Below the pieces are notes generated by a model that saw only the letters and a program-made list of their open reading frames with translations, made no database searches and had not been told where the DNA came from. A stretch of DNA of 64,000 bases from an uncultured Porphyromonas sp. (GTDB taxonomy: Bacteria > Bacteroidota > Bacteroidia > Bacteroidales > Porphyromonadaceae), in NCBI RefSeq assembly GCF_900541275.1, contig NZ_UQJH01000004.1:1-64000 (forward strand), in the 5' to 3' direction. Positions 10,171 to 18,928 of the stretch are shown here, piece by piece (the stretch's first letter is position 1; the number at the start of each line of letters is the position of its first letter). The position numbers and the translations under genes are program-made.

Positions 10171-11459
10171 AGCACCTCAAGACCCCCCTCTTGCTCCTCC
10201 TGCTCCTCTCCCTCTCCCTGACACCGCTCACGGAGGGGGCGGCACAGACGACGAAGAAGTCGGATGTGGTACGACAGCTGGAGAACCAGCGGAAGAAGAT
10301 CCAGGAGGAGATCAAGCGGATCTCCGCACTCCTGACCCAGACCACCTCTTCGTCTAAGAATACCCTACAGCGCATCTCCCTCCTCGACCAGCAGATCCGC
10401 GCTCGTAAGGAGGCGATAGCGACGATGCAGAGCGAGGTGACTGCGCTCAATGGTCAGATCGATGAGCTGGAGGTGCAGCTGGACTCGCTACAGGTGCAGT
10501 TTGACCGCAAGCAGGTGAGCTACATCAAGTCGATCCGCGCTCTCCAGACCCACCACTCGACCGAGGATATGATGATGTTTGTCCTCAGTGCCAAGGACTT
10601 CGCCGAGGGGATGCGCCGGGCGGAGTACCTCGGGCAGTATGCCAAGTGGCAACGCAATCAGGCGGAGAAGCTGAAGGCTCTCCGCGCTGAGATAGAGGCT
10701 CAGAGGGCTGAGCTGGAGCGGGCGCGCGATAAGCAGCAGCAGCTCCTCAATGACAAGACCGCCGAGCAGACCAAGCTACAGGCGGATCAGGACGCTGCCC
10801 GTCAGGAGGCCACCCGACTGAAGGGGAAGGAGAAGGAGCTCCGGCAGCAGATCAAGAAGCAACAGCAGCAGGCCGCTGCCCTCGACCGGAAGATCCAAGA
10901 GCAGATCCGCAAGGAGGTGGAGGAGGCTCGGCGAAAGGCTGAGCTGGAGGCTCAGAAGGCCCAGAAGGGGAGCAAGGTCAGCCGCCGTCGCGCTGCCACC
11001 AAGGGCGGCTATGCAATGACGGAGAAGGAGATCAAGCTGTCGAAAAACTTTGCCGACAATCGGGGTAAGCTCCCCAGCCCGATCTCCGGTCCGAGCCGGG
11101 TAGTCTCCCGCTTCGGTCGGCAGAAGATTGCCGGTATGCAGTATGTCGAGCTGAATAACAACGGCATCGACCTGCAGGGTGCCGCAGGAGCACGGGCACT
11201 CTCCGTCTTTGATGGCGTGGTGACGCGCATCTTCACCCTCGAGGGCTTCAATAACAGCATCATCATCCGCCATGGTAATTACCTCACCGTCTACAGCAAC
11301 CTGACGGAGGTCTTTGTCAAGACGGGCGACAAGGTCACTACCGGGCAGGCTCTCGGTAAGGTCTACTCCGATCCCGACGTGGGCGGTGCGACGAAGCTCC
11401 ACTTCCAGCTCTGGAAGGAGACCACCAAGCTCGACCCCTCTGTATGGATCAGGCACTGA
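10167..11459 (+). CDS. envC: EnvC-like murein hydrolase activator
   Basis: This is a 430-residue periplasmic protein. After a signal peptide (cleaved near EGAAQ) comes a long coiled coil (about residues 28-255, rich in Gln, Glu and Lys), then a C-terminal LytM/M23 domain (about 310-425). The zinc ligands of active M23 peptidases are not conserved. The first HxxxD region reads NNNGIDL, and the second HxH reads KLHFQL. This is the known state of EnvC, which activates amidases during septal peptidoglycan splitting instead of cutting itself. The gene overlaps DUF4292 upstream by 4 bases and ribF downstream by 16 bases, so it is inside an operon. Confidence 0.9.
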   Translation: MKHLKTPLLLLLLLSLSLTPLTEGAAQTTKKSDVVRQLENQRKKIQEEIKRISALLTQTTSSSKNTLQRISLLDQQIRARKEAIATMQSEVTALNGQIDELEVQLDSLQVQFDRKQVSYIKSIRALQTHHSTEDMMMFVLSAKDFAEGMRRAEYLGQYAKWQRNQAEKLKALRAEIEAQRAELERARDKQQQLLNDKTAEQTKLQADQDAARQEATRLKGKEKELRQQIKKQQQQAAALDRKIQEQIRKEVEEARRKAELEAQKAQKGSKVSRRRAATKGGYAMTEKEIKLSKNFADNRGKLPSPISGPSRVVSRFGRQKIAGMQYVELNNNGIDLQGAAGARALSVFDGVVTRIFTLEGFNNSIIIRHGNYLTVYSNLTEVFVKTGDKVTTGQALGKVYSDPDVGGATKLHFQLWKETTKLDPSVWIRH

Positions 11460-12409
11460 CCCCTACCCTCCTCTCGCTCCGTGAGCTGAGCGAGACGCTG
11501 GAGGGACGTCCTTTTGTCGCCACGGTAGGCTCCTTCGACGGAGTCCACCTGGGACATCGAGCGGTGATCGAGAGGACCGTCCACGAAGCAGAGAGAGGGG
11601 GGGACGCCTCCGTGGTGATCACCTTTGACGGACATCCCTCCGAGGTGCTCCACAAAAGTGCTCCGCCTCTGATCACCAGCACGACCGAGAAGATCCGCTA
11701 CCTCGCCCCCCTCGGGGCGGATGCGATCTTGCTCCTCCCCTTTACCCCTGAGCTGGCCGCCCTCTCGATGAGCGACTTCATCGGGGCGCTCCGGGAGATC
11801 GGACTGACTCGGATGGTACTGGGGTACAACAGCCGATTTGGGTGCGACACATCAGGGATCCCCTTTGACCTCTTTGACAAAAAGATGGCAGCGCTCGGTG
11901 TGCCGGTGGATCGCGTGTCACCGGTGAGTCCGGGTGGTAAGGAGGTGAGCAGCAGCCACATCCGGGAGCTGCTCGCTGAGGGACGTATCCCGGAGGCGGA
12001 GGCGCTACTGGGGCACCCCTACAGCCTCTGTGGCTACGTCGCGGGGGGACGGCAGATCGGGCGACAGATGGGCTTCCCCACAGCGAATATCGTCCCCGAG
12101 GGAGCGGCCCCGCTGATCCCGAGGGATGCAGTGCTGGCAGCGGAGGTACTGCTGGACGGAGTCACCTACCCAGCGATGGCCTACTACGGCACCGCACCGA
12201 CGATCAGCGCCGACGACAGAGACTACAGGATCGAGGCCTTCCTCCTCGACTTTAGCGGTGACCTCTACGGGGATCGTGTGGAGATCTCTTTCCTTCTCTA
12301 CCTCAGGGGCGACAAGCGCTTCGACAGCCTCGAGGAGCTGAGGGAGCAGCTACTCGAGGACGAGGAGGCTACCCGAGACTTCTTCCGCAAGAGAGGTCGC
12401 AGCGTATAG
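11444..12409 (+). CDS. ribF: Bifunctional riboflavin kinase / FMN adenylyltransferase
   Basis: This 321-residue protein makes FMN from riboflavin and then FAD. The N-terminal nucleotidyltransferase domain begins FVATVGSFDGVHLGHRAVIE with the nucleotide-binding HLGH motif. The C-terminal riboflavin-kinase barrel begins around GRQIGRQMGFPTANI. Length and domain order fit bacterial RibF. The start lies inside the end of envC, so expression is probably coupled. Cytoplasmic housekeeping enzyme. Confidence 0.95.
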   Translation: MDQALTPTLLSLRELSETLEGRPFVATVGSFDGVHLGHRAVIERTVHEAERGGDASVVITFDGHPSEVLHKSAPPLITSTTEKIRYLAPLGADAILLLPFTPELAALSMSDFIGALREIGLTRMVLGYNSRFGCDTSGIPFDLFDKKMAALGVPVDRVSPVSPGGKEVSSSHIRELLAEGRIPEAEALLGHPYSLCGYVAGGRQIGRQMGFPTANIVPEGAAPLIPRDAVLAAEVLLDGVTYPAMAYYGTAPTISADDRDYRIEAFLLDFSGDLYGDRVEISFLLYLRGDKRFDSLEELREQLLEDEEATRDFFRKRGRSV

Positions 12410-12422
12410 AGCCAAAAATTGC

Positions 12423-12430
12423 TACCTTTG
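12423..12430 (+). promoter_or_regulatory. -7 promoter box (TACCTTTG) of the SPOR gene
   Basis: A perfect Bacteroidetes -7 box whose last base lies only 8 bases before the ATG at 12439. Transcription would begin close to or at the start codon, so the mRNA is probably leaderless or nearly so. Confidence 0.65.
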
Positions 12431-12438
12431 TAACCACT

Positions 12439-12948
12439 ATGAGACTAAGATCTTACCATACCATTGGGCTGGCGATCATCACCCTACTGATGACCGCATC
12501 GTCCCTACGTGCGCAGGAGTCGGTGATCGACTCGCTCACGGTGCGCAATATCTTTGACGAGCTGGCGCTCATCAAGGAGGGCGAGGGGACGGTCTTTATC
12601 ACGCAGTCGCCCGACATTGCAGCGCTGGTGCACAATCGCCCCTCGCTGATCACTAAGGACGACCTCCAGGCAGGCTACACCTACAGGAGCGGCTACCGGA
12701 TCCAGGTATTCAGTAGCAACGACACCAACGCCCGCAGCACTGCCTCCTACCGAGCACGACAGCTCAAGGATGCCTACCCGGAGATCGAGACCGATGTGCT
12801 CTACAAGGCACCCTTCTGGAGCGTCCGGACCGGTAGCTTCGTCACTCGCGAGGAGGCGAGAGACTTCATAGCTCGGCTCAAGGGGCGATTCCCTGCCTTT
12901 GCCCGAGAGATGCATGTGGTGCCGTCTAAGATCAAAGTACCACTCTAA
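12439..12948 (+). CDS. SPOR-domain protein
   Basis: This 169-residue exported protein has a signal peptide (hydrophobic residues 8-23, cleavage near LRAQ). A C-terminal SPOR domain runs from about residue 85 (SGYRIQVFSSNDTNARS) to 160, with the conserved SVRTGSFVTREEARDFIARL pattern. SPOR domains bind septal peptidoglycan lacking stem peptides, so a role at the division site or in envelope maintenance is likely. It has its own promoter box and lies just before folE. Confidence 0.88.
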   Translation: MRLRSYHTIGLAIITLLMTASSLRAQESVIDSLTVRNIFDELALIKEGEGTVFITQSPDIAALVHNRPSLITKDDLQAGYTYRSGYRIQVFSSNDTNARSTASYRARQLKDAYPEIETDVLYKAPFWSVRTGSFVTREEARDFIARLKGRFPAFAREMHVVPSKIKVPL

Positions 12949-12964
12949 CGACTGACCCATCACT

Positions 12965-13597
12965 ATGACCTCACGTCACGACAACCCCTACTTCACCGAG
13001 GAGGTCGATCCGCAGGAGATACAGGAGCGGACCGACCGACTGGCTGAGCTCTCCCGTCAGATCCTTACCGAGCTGGGTGAGGATGCCGGTCGCGATGGCC
13101 TCCAGGAGACGCCAGTACGCGTCGCCAAGGCACTCCAGGCACTCACCCGAGGCTACCATCAGGATCCCAAGGCGGTGCTCCGTGCTGCCACCTTTGAGGA
13201 CGACTACAGCCAGATGGTGATCGTGAAGGATATCGAGTTTTACTCCCTCTGCGAGCATCATATGCTCCCATTCTTCGGCAAGGTACACATCGCCTACATA
13301 CCCAACGGCCACATCACCGGGCTGAGCAAGCTGGCCCGCATCGTGGACATCTTCTCCCGTCGTCTGCAGGTGCAGGAGCGGCTCACGAGGCAGATCAAGG
13401 ACTGCATTGAGGAGGCGCTTCACCCGCTCGGCGTGATGGTGGTGATCGAGGCGCGGCACCTCTGTATGCAGATGCGGGGCGTGCAGAAGCAAAATGCGAT
13501 CACGACGACGAGCGACTTCTGCGGCGCTTTTGAGCGGCAGAGCACCCGATCCGAGTTCCTCGAGCTGATCCACCACGAGGGTAAGGGATACGTTTAA
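12965..13597 (+). CDS. folE: GTP cyclohydrolase I
   Basis: This 210-residue enzyme converts GTP to dihydroneopterin triphosphate, the first step of folate synthesis. The zinc ligands are present: Cys96 and His99 in SLCEHHMLPFFG and Cys167 in HLCMQMRGVQ. The conserved GLSKLARIVD and the tail with TTTSDFCGAF fit type I FolE. It follows the SPOR gene by 16 bases and is probably co-transcribed. Confidence 0.96.
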   Translation: MTSRHDNPYFTEEVDPQEIQERTDRLAELSRQILTELGEDAGRDGLQETPVRVAKALQALTRGYHQDPKAVLRAATFEDDYSQMVIVKDIEFYSLCEHHMLPFFGKVHIAYIPNGHITGLSKLARIVDIFSRRLQVQERLTRQIKDCIEEALHPLGVMVVIEARHLCMQMRGVQKQNAITTTSDFCGAFERQSTRSEFLELIHHEGKGYV

Positions 13598-13622
13598 TCT
13601 TAATAGAAAAAGGAAAATCATC

Positions 13623-14255
13623 ATGAGCAATATCAAGCACACCCTGATCCTCTGCCTGGGAGTCCTCCTCGGCATGACCGCCTTCGGCAGCGCTGAGGCA
13701 CAGTTCCACTGGGGACTCCGCGCCGGAGCCGACTTCTCCAAGTTCCCCACCACGGCGGAGCAATTTAAGTCCGACTACTACACCGGCTTCCACGTCGGTC
13801 CGACGGTCGAGCTGCAGCTGCCTCTCCGCTTCTCCATCGATGCCTCACTGCTCTTCTCTCAAAAGAAGGTGGGGATGACTATGGAGGAGACAAAGGCGAA
13901 GGACATCCTGAAGACCAATTACATCATCGTGCCGGTGAATGCGAAGTACGACCTCGTCAGCCTCCCTGGTGCGGACGTAATGGTCATCGCGGGACCGCAA
14001 TTCAATTTTATGCTCAGCAACAACCTTGGGGACCTGAAGGACCTGAATGCCCTGCGGGAGACTGAGGCCAAGAAAGCGTCTGTCGGAGTCAATGTCGGTC
14101 TCGGCGTGCGGGTGCTGAAGATGCTGCAGATCTCTGCGCTCTACAATGCCACGCTGTCAGACGACTACAAGTTTACGAGCCTCAATCAGACGACGAAGGA
14201 TGTCTTCAATGCCAAGACCAATAGCTTCGTCATCCAAGCCGCTGTCCTCTTCTGA
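13623..14255 (+). CDS. Outer-membrane beta-barrel protein
   Basis: This 210-residue protein has a signal peptide (cleaved near AEAQ) and alternating hydrophobic beta strands. It opens with FHWGLRAGADFSK and ends in a strand finishing at Phe (VIQAAVLF), the usual C-terminal signal for barrel insertion. It belongs to the small PorT/OmpA-like barrel group common in Bacteroidetes (outer membrane beta-barrel domain). Substrate or function is not evident. It lies 25 bases after folE and ends before a strong terminator. Confidence 0.8.
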   Translation: MSNIKHTLILCLGVLLGMTAFGSAEAQFHWGLRAGADFSKFPTTAEQFKSDYYTGFHVGPTVELQLPLRFSIDASLLFSQKKVGMTMEETKAKDILKTNYIIVPVNAKYDLVSLPGADVMVIAGPQFNFMLSNNLGDLKDLNALRETEAKKASVGVNVGLGVRVLKMLQISALYNATLSDDYKFTSLNQTTKDVFNAKTNSFVIQAAVLF

Positions 14256-14279
14256 TAGAGTCAGCTGCCGTTATATAAG

Positions 14280-14324
14280 GAGAGACGCACCATCCGGCGA
14301 GGATGGTGCGTCTCTCTTTTTTTA
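14280..14324. terminator. Hairpin terminator between barrel gene and crcB
   Basis: Perfect 16-base arms (14280-14295 and 14301-14316, GAGAGACGCACCATCC and complement) with loop GGCGA are followed by eight T residues. It terminates the plus-strand operon; the minus-strand crcB stop codon lies in the T-tract, so the hairpin may also serve the other strand. Confidence 0.9.
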
Positions 14325-14687
14325 CTTGATCACCGCGCGACCGGCGTAGACGGCAGCGATGCCGAGACCGACGCTGAGGAGGATGTAGAGTGCCATCAGG
14401 CTATAGGCGCCGCTCTCCTTGAGCATCAGGCACTCCTTGGAGAAGGTGGAGAAAGTGGTGAAGCCGCCACAGAGCCCCACGGTGAGCCCCCGAGCGATCG
14501 CCGTATCGAGCGAAGTGGTCTCCGCAAGGGCGGTCAGCAGCCCGATGAGGAAGCAGCCGAGGAGGTTGATCACAAGTGTCCAAAGCGGGAAGCCGTGTAC
14601 GAGAGTGGGCAGAGGGAGCAGCCCGATGCCGTAGCGGAGGATGCCGCCCAGCATACTGCCCAGTCCGACGAAGAGTATAGTTCTCAT
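14322..14687 (-). CDS. crcB: Fluoride channel CrcB/Fluc
   Basis: This 121-residue inner-membrane protein has four hydrophobic segments, the size of a Fluc subunit that works as a dual-topology dimer. Diagnostic motifs are GGILRYGIG near the N terminus, the Asn in VINLLGCFLIG and GGFTTFSTF in the third helix, which lines the fluoride path. It starts 8 bases after the mfd stop, so it is expressed from the mfd promoter. No fluoride riboswitch was seen ahead of mfd. Confidence 0.94.
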   Translation of the reverse strand: MRTILFVGLGSMLGGILRYGIGLLPLPTLVHGFPLWTLVINLLGCFLIGLLTALAETTSLDTAIARGLTVGLCGGFTTFSTFSKECLMLKESGAYSLMALYILLSVGLGIAAVYAGRAVIK

Positions 14688-14695
14688 TATATATT

Positions 14696-17600
14696 CTAAG
14701 CTGTGAGTCCGGAGAGTCGCTCGAGGATCGTCGTCGCCTGGCGGAGCGTCTCCACACCACGGACGGAGATACTGCGGTCGCCTTTCTCCTCTTTAAATCG
14801 TAGCTCCTCGCCCCACTGAGCCGCAGCCTGGAGGATGTGGGAGAAGAGCGGACTCCTGTAGTAGGGGCTGTGGAGGTCGCGGACGAGGGTCAGCTTGAGC
14901 AGTCCGCGCTTGAGCAGCACCCGCTCCACGCCACACCGCATCGCCAGGAGGCGCAGCTCCACCACATGGAGCAGCTCCTCTCCCTCGCGTGGCATCGGAC
15001 CGAAGCGGTCCACCATACGGTCGTAGAAGTCGAGAAGATCCCTCTTCCGCTGGATGCTATCCAGCTCCCGGTAGAGGCGCATCCGCTCCTCGTCTCCCGG
15101 GACATAGGTCTGGGGGAAGTAGGCAGCCACATCGGTGTCGATGGAGGTATCGGTGACATAGGACCGGCGGTGCCCCTTCTTGTCGGAGGGAGAGGGGCTC
15201 TCTGCCTGCTCCACAGGCTCCTCCTCTGTCGGAAAGAGATCGGCAAACTCCTCATCCTTAAGCTCCCTGACCGCCTCCTCCAGCACCTGCTTGTAGGTCT
15301 CGTAGCCGAGGTCGGCGATGAAGCCGGACTGCTCCGAGCCGAGGAGGTTTCCCGCGCCCCGTATGTCGAGGTCCTGCATGGCGATCTGGATACCGCTCCC
15401 CAGCTCCGCAAAGGAGACGATGCTCTCGAGTCGACGCTTCGCTGTATCGGTCAGCGCATCCGCCGGGGGCGTCAGGAGGATGCAGTACGCCTGCCGATCC
15501 CCGCGCCCTACCCGACCGCGGAGCTGGTGGAGGTCGCTGAGACCGAAGCGCTGCGCCTCATTGACGATGATGGTATTGGCATTGGGCACATCGATCCCAT
15601 TCTCCACCACGGAGGTGGCGAGGAGCACATCGTACTCCTGATTGACAAAGCCGGTCAGCACCTTCTCCAGCTCCTTAGGTGGCATCTGACCGTGACCGAC
15701 ACCTATGCGGACGCCCGGCACCGCCTTCCGGATATCCTCCTCCACACTCTCCATGGTGCGGATCCGGTTATTGATCACAAAGACCTGCCCATCCCTCGCC
15801 AGCTCAGCATTGATCGCATCGGCGAGCACCTCGGGGCTGTAGGTGGTGTGGTCGGTCCGCACGGGGTGACGATTGGGCGGCGGAGTGAGGATATTGGAGA
15901 GGTCGCGGGCGCCCATGAGGGAGAATTGGAGCGTCCTCGGGATCGGCGTGGCGGTCATCGTCAGCGTGTCCACCTCAGCGCGCATCTTCCGGATCTTCTC
16001 CTTCACAGCAACGCCAAACTTCTGCTCCTCATCGATGATCAGCAGCCCCAGGTCCTTAAATTTCACCCCCTTCCCCGCCAGCGAGTGGGTGCCGATCAGT
16101 ATGTCGATCTTCCCCTCCGCGAGATCCGTCAGCAGCTGCGTCCGCTCCTTCCCCTGCCGTGCGGCATTGAGGTAATCGACCCGCACGGGGAAGTCCTTGA
16201 GCCTTTTCTTAAAGGTGTGATAGTGCTGGTAGGCAAGCACGGTCGTCGGCACCATCACCGCCACCTGCTTGCTGTCGGCGCACGCCTTAAATGCCGCCCT
16301 CACGGCGATCTCCGTCTTGCCGAAGCCGACATCCCCGCAGACAAGCCGGTCCATCGGCACGGGCGACTCCATATCCGCCTTCACCTCCTCCGTAGCCCGC
16401 TCCTGATCGGGCGTATCCTCATACATGAAGGAGGCCTCCAGCTCCTGCTGCAGGTAGGTGTCGGGGCTAAAGGCGAAGCCCTTCATCTTCAGCCGCTGGG
16501 CGTAGAGCTTGATCAGGTCGCGGGCAATCTCCTTGACCTTCTTCTTCGTCTTGTCCTTGAGCCGATCCCAGGCACCGCTGCCCAGCTTATTGAGCTGCGG
16601 AGACTCCTCCACATCCTTGCTCTTGTACTTGGAGATGCGGCTGAGGGCGTTGATGCTGACGTAGAGGCTGTCGCCGCCCTTAAAGTTGAGCCGCACCGCC
16701 TCCCTTTCCTCCCCATTTTGCTCGATCTGGCAGAGCCCGCCAAACTGTGCCACCCCGTAGTCGGAGTGGACGACGTAGTCCCCGTACTCAAATCCCCGGA
16801 TGTCCTGCAGTGTCAGCGCCGAGCTCCGCTTGCGGATGCGGTCACTCTTGAGCCTATAGCCGTGGTACCGCTCGAAGATGGAGTGGTCCGTCAGCAGGCA
16901 GAGCTTGATCTCGTGGTCGATGAAGCCCCCGTGCAGCGTCGGTCGCAGCGGGACGAAGTGGACCGGCTGCTCCCGCTCGGCGAGGAGCCTGTGAAGTCGC
17001 CCCAGCTGGCTCTCTTGGTCACTCATGATCATCGTCGCAAAGGACTGATGCTGGGAGTCGGAGAGCGTCTCGGCGAGGAGGTCCATCTTCTTATGAAAGA
17101 GGGGCTCCGGCTGCTCGCGGAAGGCGATCTCCTGCCACTGCGACTGCTCCCTCAGGTCGACGCCCCCGGTGAGGAGCGAGAAGTGCTCCAGCTGCTCCAT
17201 CACCGTCTCCGGCTCGATCAGCCGCGCCTGCATCTCCTCGAGGGTGTGGAAGATATTGTCCTCCGGATGGACCGGGGGCATCTCGTAGACCGTGCGGAGG
17301 GTGGAGGGGAAGAAGGAGTGGCTCGGCAGATAGACCACCGCCTCCGCCGGCAGCAGCTCGAGGAGCGAGGTACCCTTGCTCTCACTCTTGCTATCTACCG
17401 GTGCCAGGATCCGCACCCGCTCCATCGTCTCGCCGGAGAGCTGGCTCTCGGGGTCAAAGAAGCTGATCGTCTCCACCTCATCACCGATGAAGTCGATCCG
17501 CACCGGTAGGTCCTGTGCGTACGAGTAGATGTCGATCAGACTGCCGCGGACGGCAAATTGTCCCGGCATGTAGACGTAGTCCGTCTCCTCGAAGCCCAGC

Positions 17601-18145
17601 GACCAAAGCCGCTCGCGGAGAGACTTCCGCTCATACTCCTCCCCGAGCGCGATGTCGATATGCCCCGCCTCATACTCCGCCTGGTCGGCAAAGCCCTCCG
17701 GCAGCGCCGCCGCATAGGTGACGATGATCCGTGGTGGCACCCCGCCACCCCTCAGCCGATCAGCGATCTCGCTCCGCAGCACCTCATTGGCCGCATCGGG
17801 CTGTCCGTAGCGGATGCCACGACGATAGAGCGAGGGGAGGAAAAAGACCTGCTCCTCGCCCCCCATCAGGGCGACCAGGTCACTCTGCAGGTAGCCCGCA
17901 CTCTCCTCATCGTCACAGACGAGGAGGAAGGTCGGCACCTGTGCGAGCCGATCCGCCAGCTCGGCAAAGAGGAGCGCCGGAGCGGAGCCGGCAAGACCGG
18001 AGAGGAAGAGCCGGGCGGGACTCTTCCGCTCCTGGGCGAGGGAGCGGACGATCGTCTGCAGAGCGGGATGCTTCCCGTAGAGGCCCCGCAGCGTACTTAA
18101 GCCGACAGTCTTGGCTGTCGTTTCTTCTGGATCTTTGTTCTTCAT
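14696..18145 (-). CDS. mfd: Transcription-repair coupling factor
   Basis: This 1149-residue ATPase frees stalled RNA polymerase and recruits UvrA. A UvrB-like N-terminal half comes first, then the CarD-like polymerase-interaction domain (FEYGDYVVHSDYGVAQFGGL). The RecG-like translocase follows, with Walker A GDVGFGKTEIAVR and IIDEEQKFGV, and then the TRCF C-terminal domain. The frame opens at a TTG at 18157, but that codon overlaps the promoter box, so the ATG at 18145 (MKNKDPEETT) is chosen. It heads a two-gene operon with crcB. Confidence 0.96.
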   Translation of the reverse strand: MKNKDPEETTAKTVGLSTLRGLYGKHPALQTIVRSLAQERKSPARLFLSGLAGSAPALLFAELADRLAQVPTFLLVCDDEESAGYLQSDLVALMGGEEQVFFLPSLYRRGIRYGQPDAANEVLRSEIADRLRGGGVPPRIIVTYAAALPEGFADQAEYEAGHIDIALGEEYERKSLRERLWSLGFEETDYVYMPGQFAVRGSLIDIYSYAQDLPVRIDFIGDEVETISFFDPESQLSGETMERVRILAPVDSKSESKGTSLLELLPAEAVVYLPSHSFFPSTLRTVYEMPPVHPEDNIFHTLEEMQARLIEPETVMEQLEHFSLLTGGVDLREQSQWQEIAFREQPEPLFHKKMDLLAETLSDSQHQSFATMIMSDQESQLGRLHRLLAEREQPVHFVPLRPTLHGGFIDHEIKLCLLTDHSIFERYHGYRLKSDRIRKRSSALTLQDIRGFEYGDYVVHSDYGVAQFGGLCQIEQNGEEREAVRLNFKGGDSLYVSINALSRISKYKSKDVEESPQLNKLGSGAWDRLKDKTKKKVKEIARDLIKLYAQRLKMKGFAFSPDTYLQQELEASFMYEDTPDQERATEEVKADMESPVPMDRLVCGDVGFGKTEIAVRAAFKACADSKQVAVMVPTTVLAYQHYHTFKKRLKDFPVRVDYLNAARQGKERTQLLTDLAEGKIDILIGTHSLAGKGVKFKDLGLLIIDEEQKFGVAVKEKIRKMRAEVDTLTMTATPIPRTLQFSLMGARDLSNILTPPPNRHPVRTDHTTYSPEVLADAINAELARDGQVFVINNRIRTMESVEEDIRKAVPGVRIGVGHGQMPPKELEKVLTGFVNQEYDVLLATSVVENGIDVPNANTIIVNEAQRFGLSDLHQLRGRVGRGDRQAYCILLTPPADALTDTAKRRLESIVSFAELGSGIQIAMQDLDIRGAGNLLGSEQSGFIADLGYETYKQVLEEAVRELKDEEFADLFPTEEEPVEQAESPSPSDKKGHRRSYVTDTSIDTDVAAYFPQTYVPGDEERMRLYRELDSIQRKRDLLDFYDRMVDRFGPMPREGEELLHVVELRLLAMRCGVERVLLKRGLLKLTLVRDLHSPYYRSPLFSHILQAAAQWGEELRFKEEKGDRSISVRGVETLRQATTILERLSGLTA

Positions 18146-18154
18146 GTACGGGGG

Positions 18155-18162
18155 CAAAGGTA
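18155..18162 (-). promoter_or_regulatory. -7 promoter box (TACCTTTG) of mfd
   Basis: On the minus strand TACCTTTG ends 9 bases before the chosen ATG at 18145, again predicting a leaderless or very short 5' end. This spacing decides the start, since the longer frame begins within the box. Confidence 0.65.
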
Positions 18163-18204
18163 CCGCTTTTCCCTCACCCCGAGTGGACTAAAAGCCGTAG
18201 CTCA

Positions 18205-18632
18205 CAGGGGTGACGCATTTGGATTTGCTCAAGGTCTCCCCTAGGTAAAAGGCGAGCACGCCTGTCGGGGTGCTCGCCCTGCCGACCTCCTTAGGGTCAT
18301 CGGACAAGGGCGTATGTGAAGACCGCTACATAGGAGACTCTCTCCGCACCCGAAGGGTGCTCGCTCCATAGGCATCGGTCGAGGCACGAAGTGCCGATGA
18401 CCGATGTATAAGCGTACACATCATCCCTCGACCCCTTGCGGGTCGCCGGCATTGGAGATGTCTGCTCGGCGACCCACAAGGGGTCGAGGTGGTAGGCTGG
18501 GGCTCTGTACATCGGTCACCGCTTCGCGGATGACCGATGCCTATGGAGCGAGCACCCCTGTCGGGGTGCTTCGTTCGGCACTCTTCACGATGAGTTGAGT
18601 GGCTTCTGTAACGCTCAAATGCGTCAGCCCTG
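18205..18632. repeat. Hairpin-rich repeat element, inverted pair
   Basis: Two copies of one element face each other. The outer ends carry CAGGGGTGACGCATTTG (18205-18221) and its near-complement (18616-18632, 16 of 17 bases). The inner ends are 21-base inverted arms at 18428-18448 and 18467-18487, differing at one base. Each copy holds three small hairpins. One is GACCC(N)CAAGGGGTC-like. One is ATCGGTCA...TGACCGAT with a TTCG-type loop in the right-hand copy. One is GCACCC...GGGTGC, flanked by a shared segment with CTATGGAGCGAGCACCC. A further hairpin lies at 18251-18278. The third copy at 48614-48772 shares about 90 bases almost identically with 18467-18552. No reading frame is preserved, so this is a structured non-coding repeat. 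Confidence 0.8.
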
Positions 18633-18767
18633 CCGTATCTCAGTTCCAGCGCCGGCCCGGGACTGCCCCTGCTCATAGAGAGCAGCCCCCGCTGAGGACC
18701 GACTTTATCCTCCTCGAGTATACGCCTGAGGATCAGTAGCAAGGAGCGCCCTCCCTCTAGCGTATTT

Positions 18768-18849
18768 CTAATACCGATATTAGAGTTCACTAATACCGAT
18801 ATTAGAGTTTACTAATACCGATATTAGAGTTCGCTAATATCGGTATTAG
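18768..18849. repeat. 22-bp-period palindrome array B (four copies)
   Basis: Three perfect direct units CTAATACCGATATTAG (18768-18783, 18790-18805, 18812-18827) and one inverted unit (18834-18849) are spaced by 6 bases (AGTTCA, AGTTTA, AGTTCG). It is the best-preserved array of the family. It ends 79 bases before the antitoxin start and follows the hairpin-rich element by 135 bases. Confidence 0.95.
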
Positions 18850-18928
18850 GATTGACGCTTATCCCAAAAACAAGTACATTTGCAACGTGTACCATATTGG
18901 TACACATAAGAGCAAAGCAAGAAGGATT

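Noticed and set aside
10167..11459. EnvC as an active M23 peptidase
   Set aside because: The zinc-binding His positions are not conserved (NNNGIDL, KLHFQL), which fits the activator role instead.
14837..17509. An 890-codon open frame on the plus strand opposite mfd
   Set aside because: It is the mirror of a GC-rich coding strand with no family resemblance; the minus-strand protein is a complete, clearly conserved Mfd.
14688..18145. Fluoride riboswitch for crcB
   Set aside because: crcB lies 8 bases after mfd in the same operon; the leader of mfd is only a few bases, leaving no room for an aptamer.
18768..18849. CRISPR array
   Set aside because: The spacers are only 6 bases, the repeats are 16 bases and palindromic, the last unit is inverted, and no cas gene is near.
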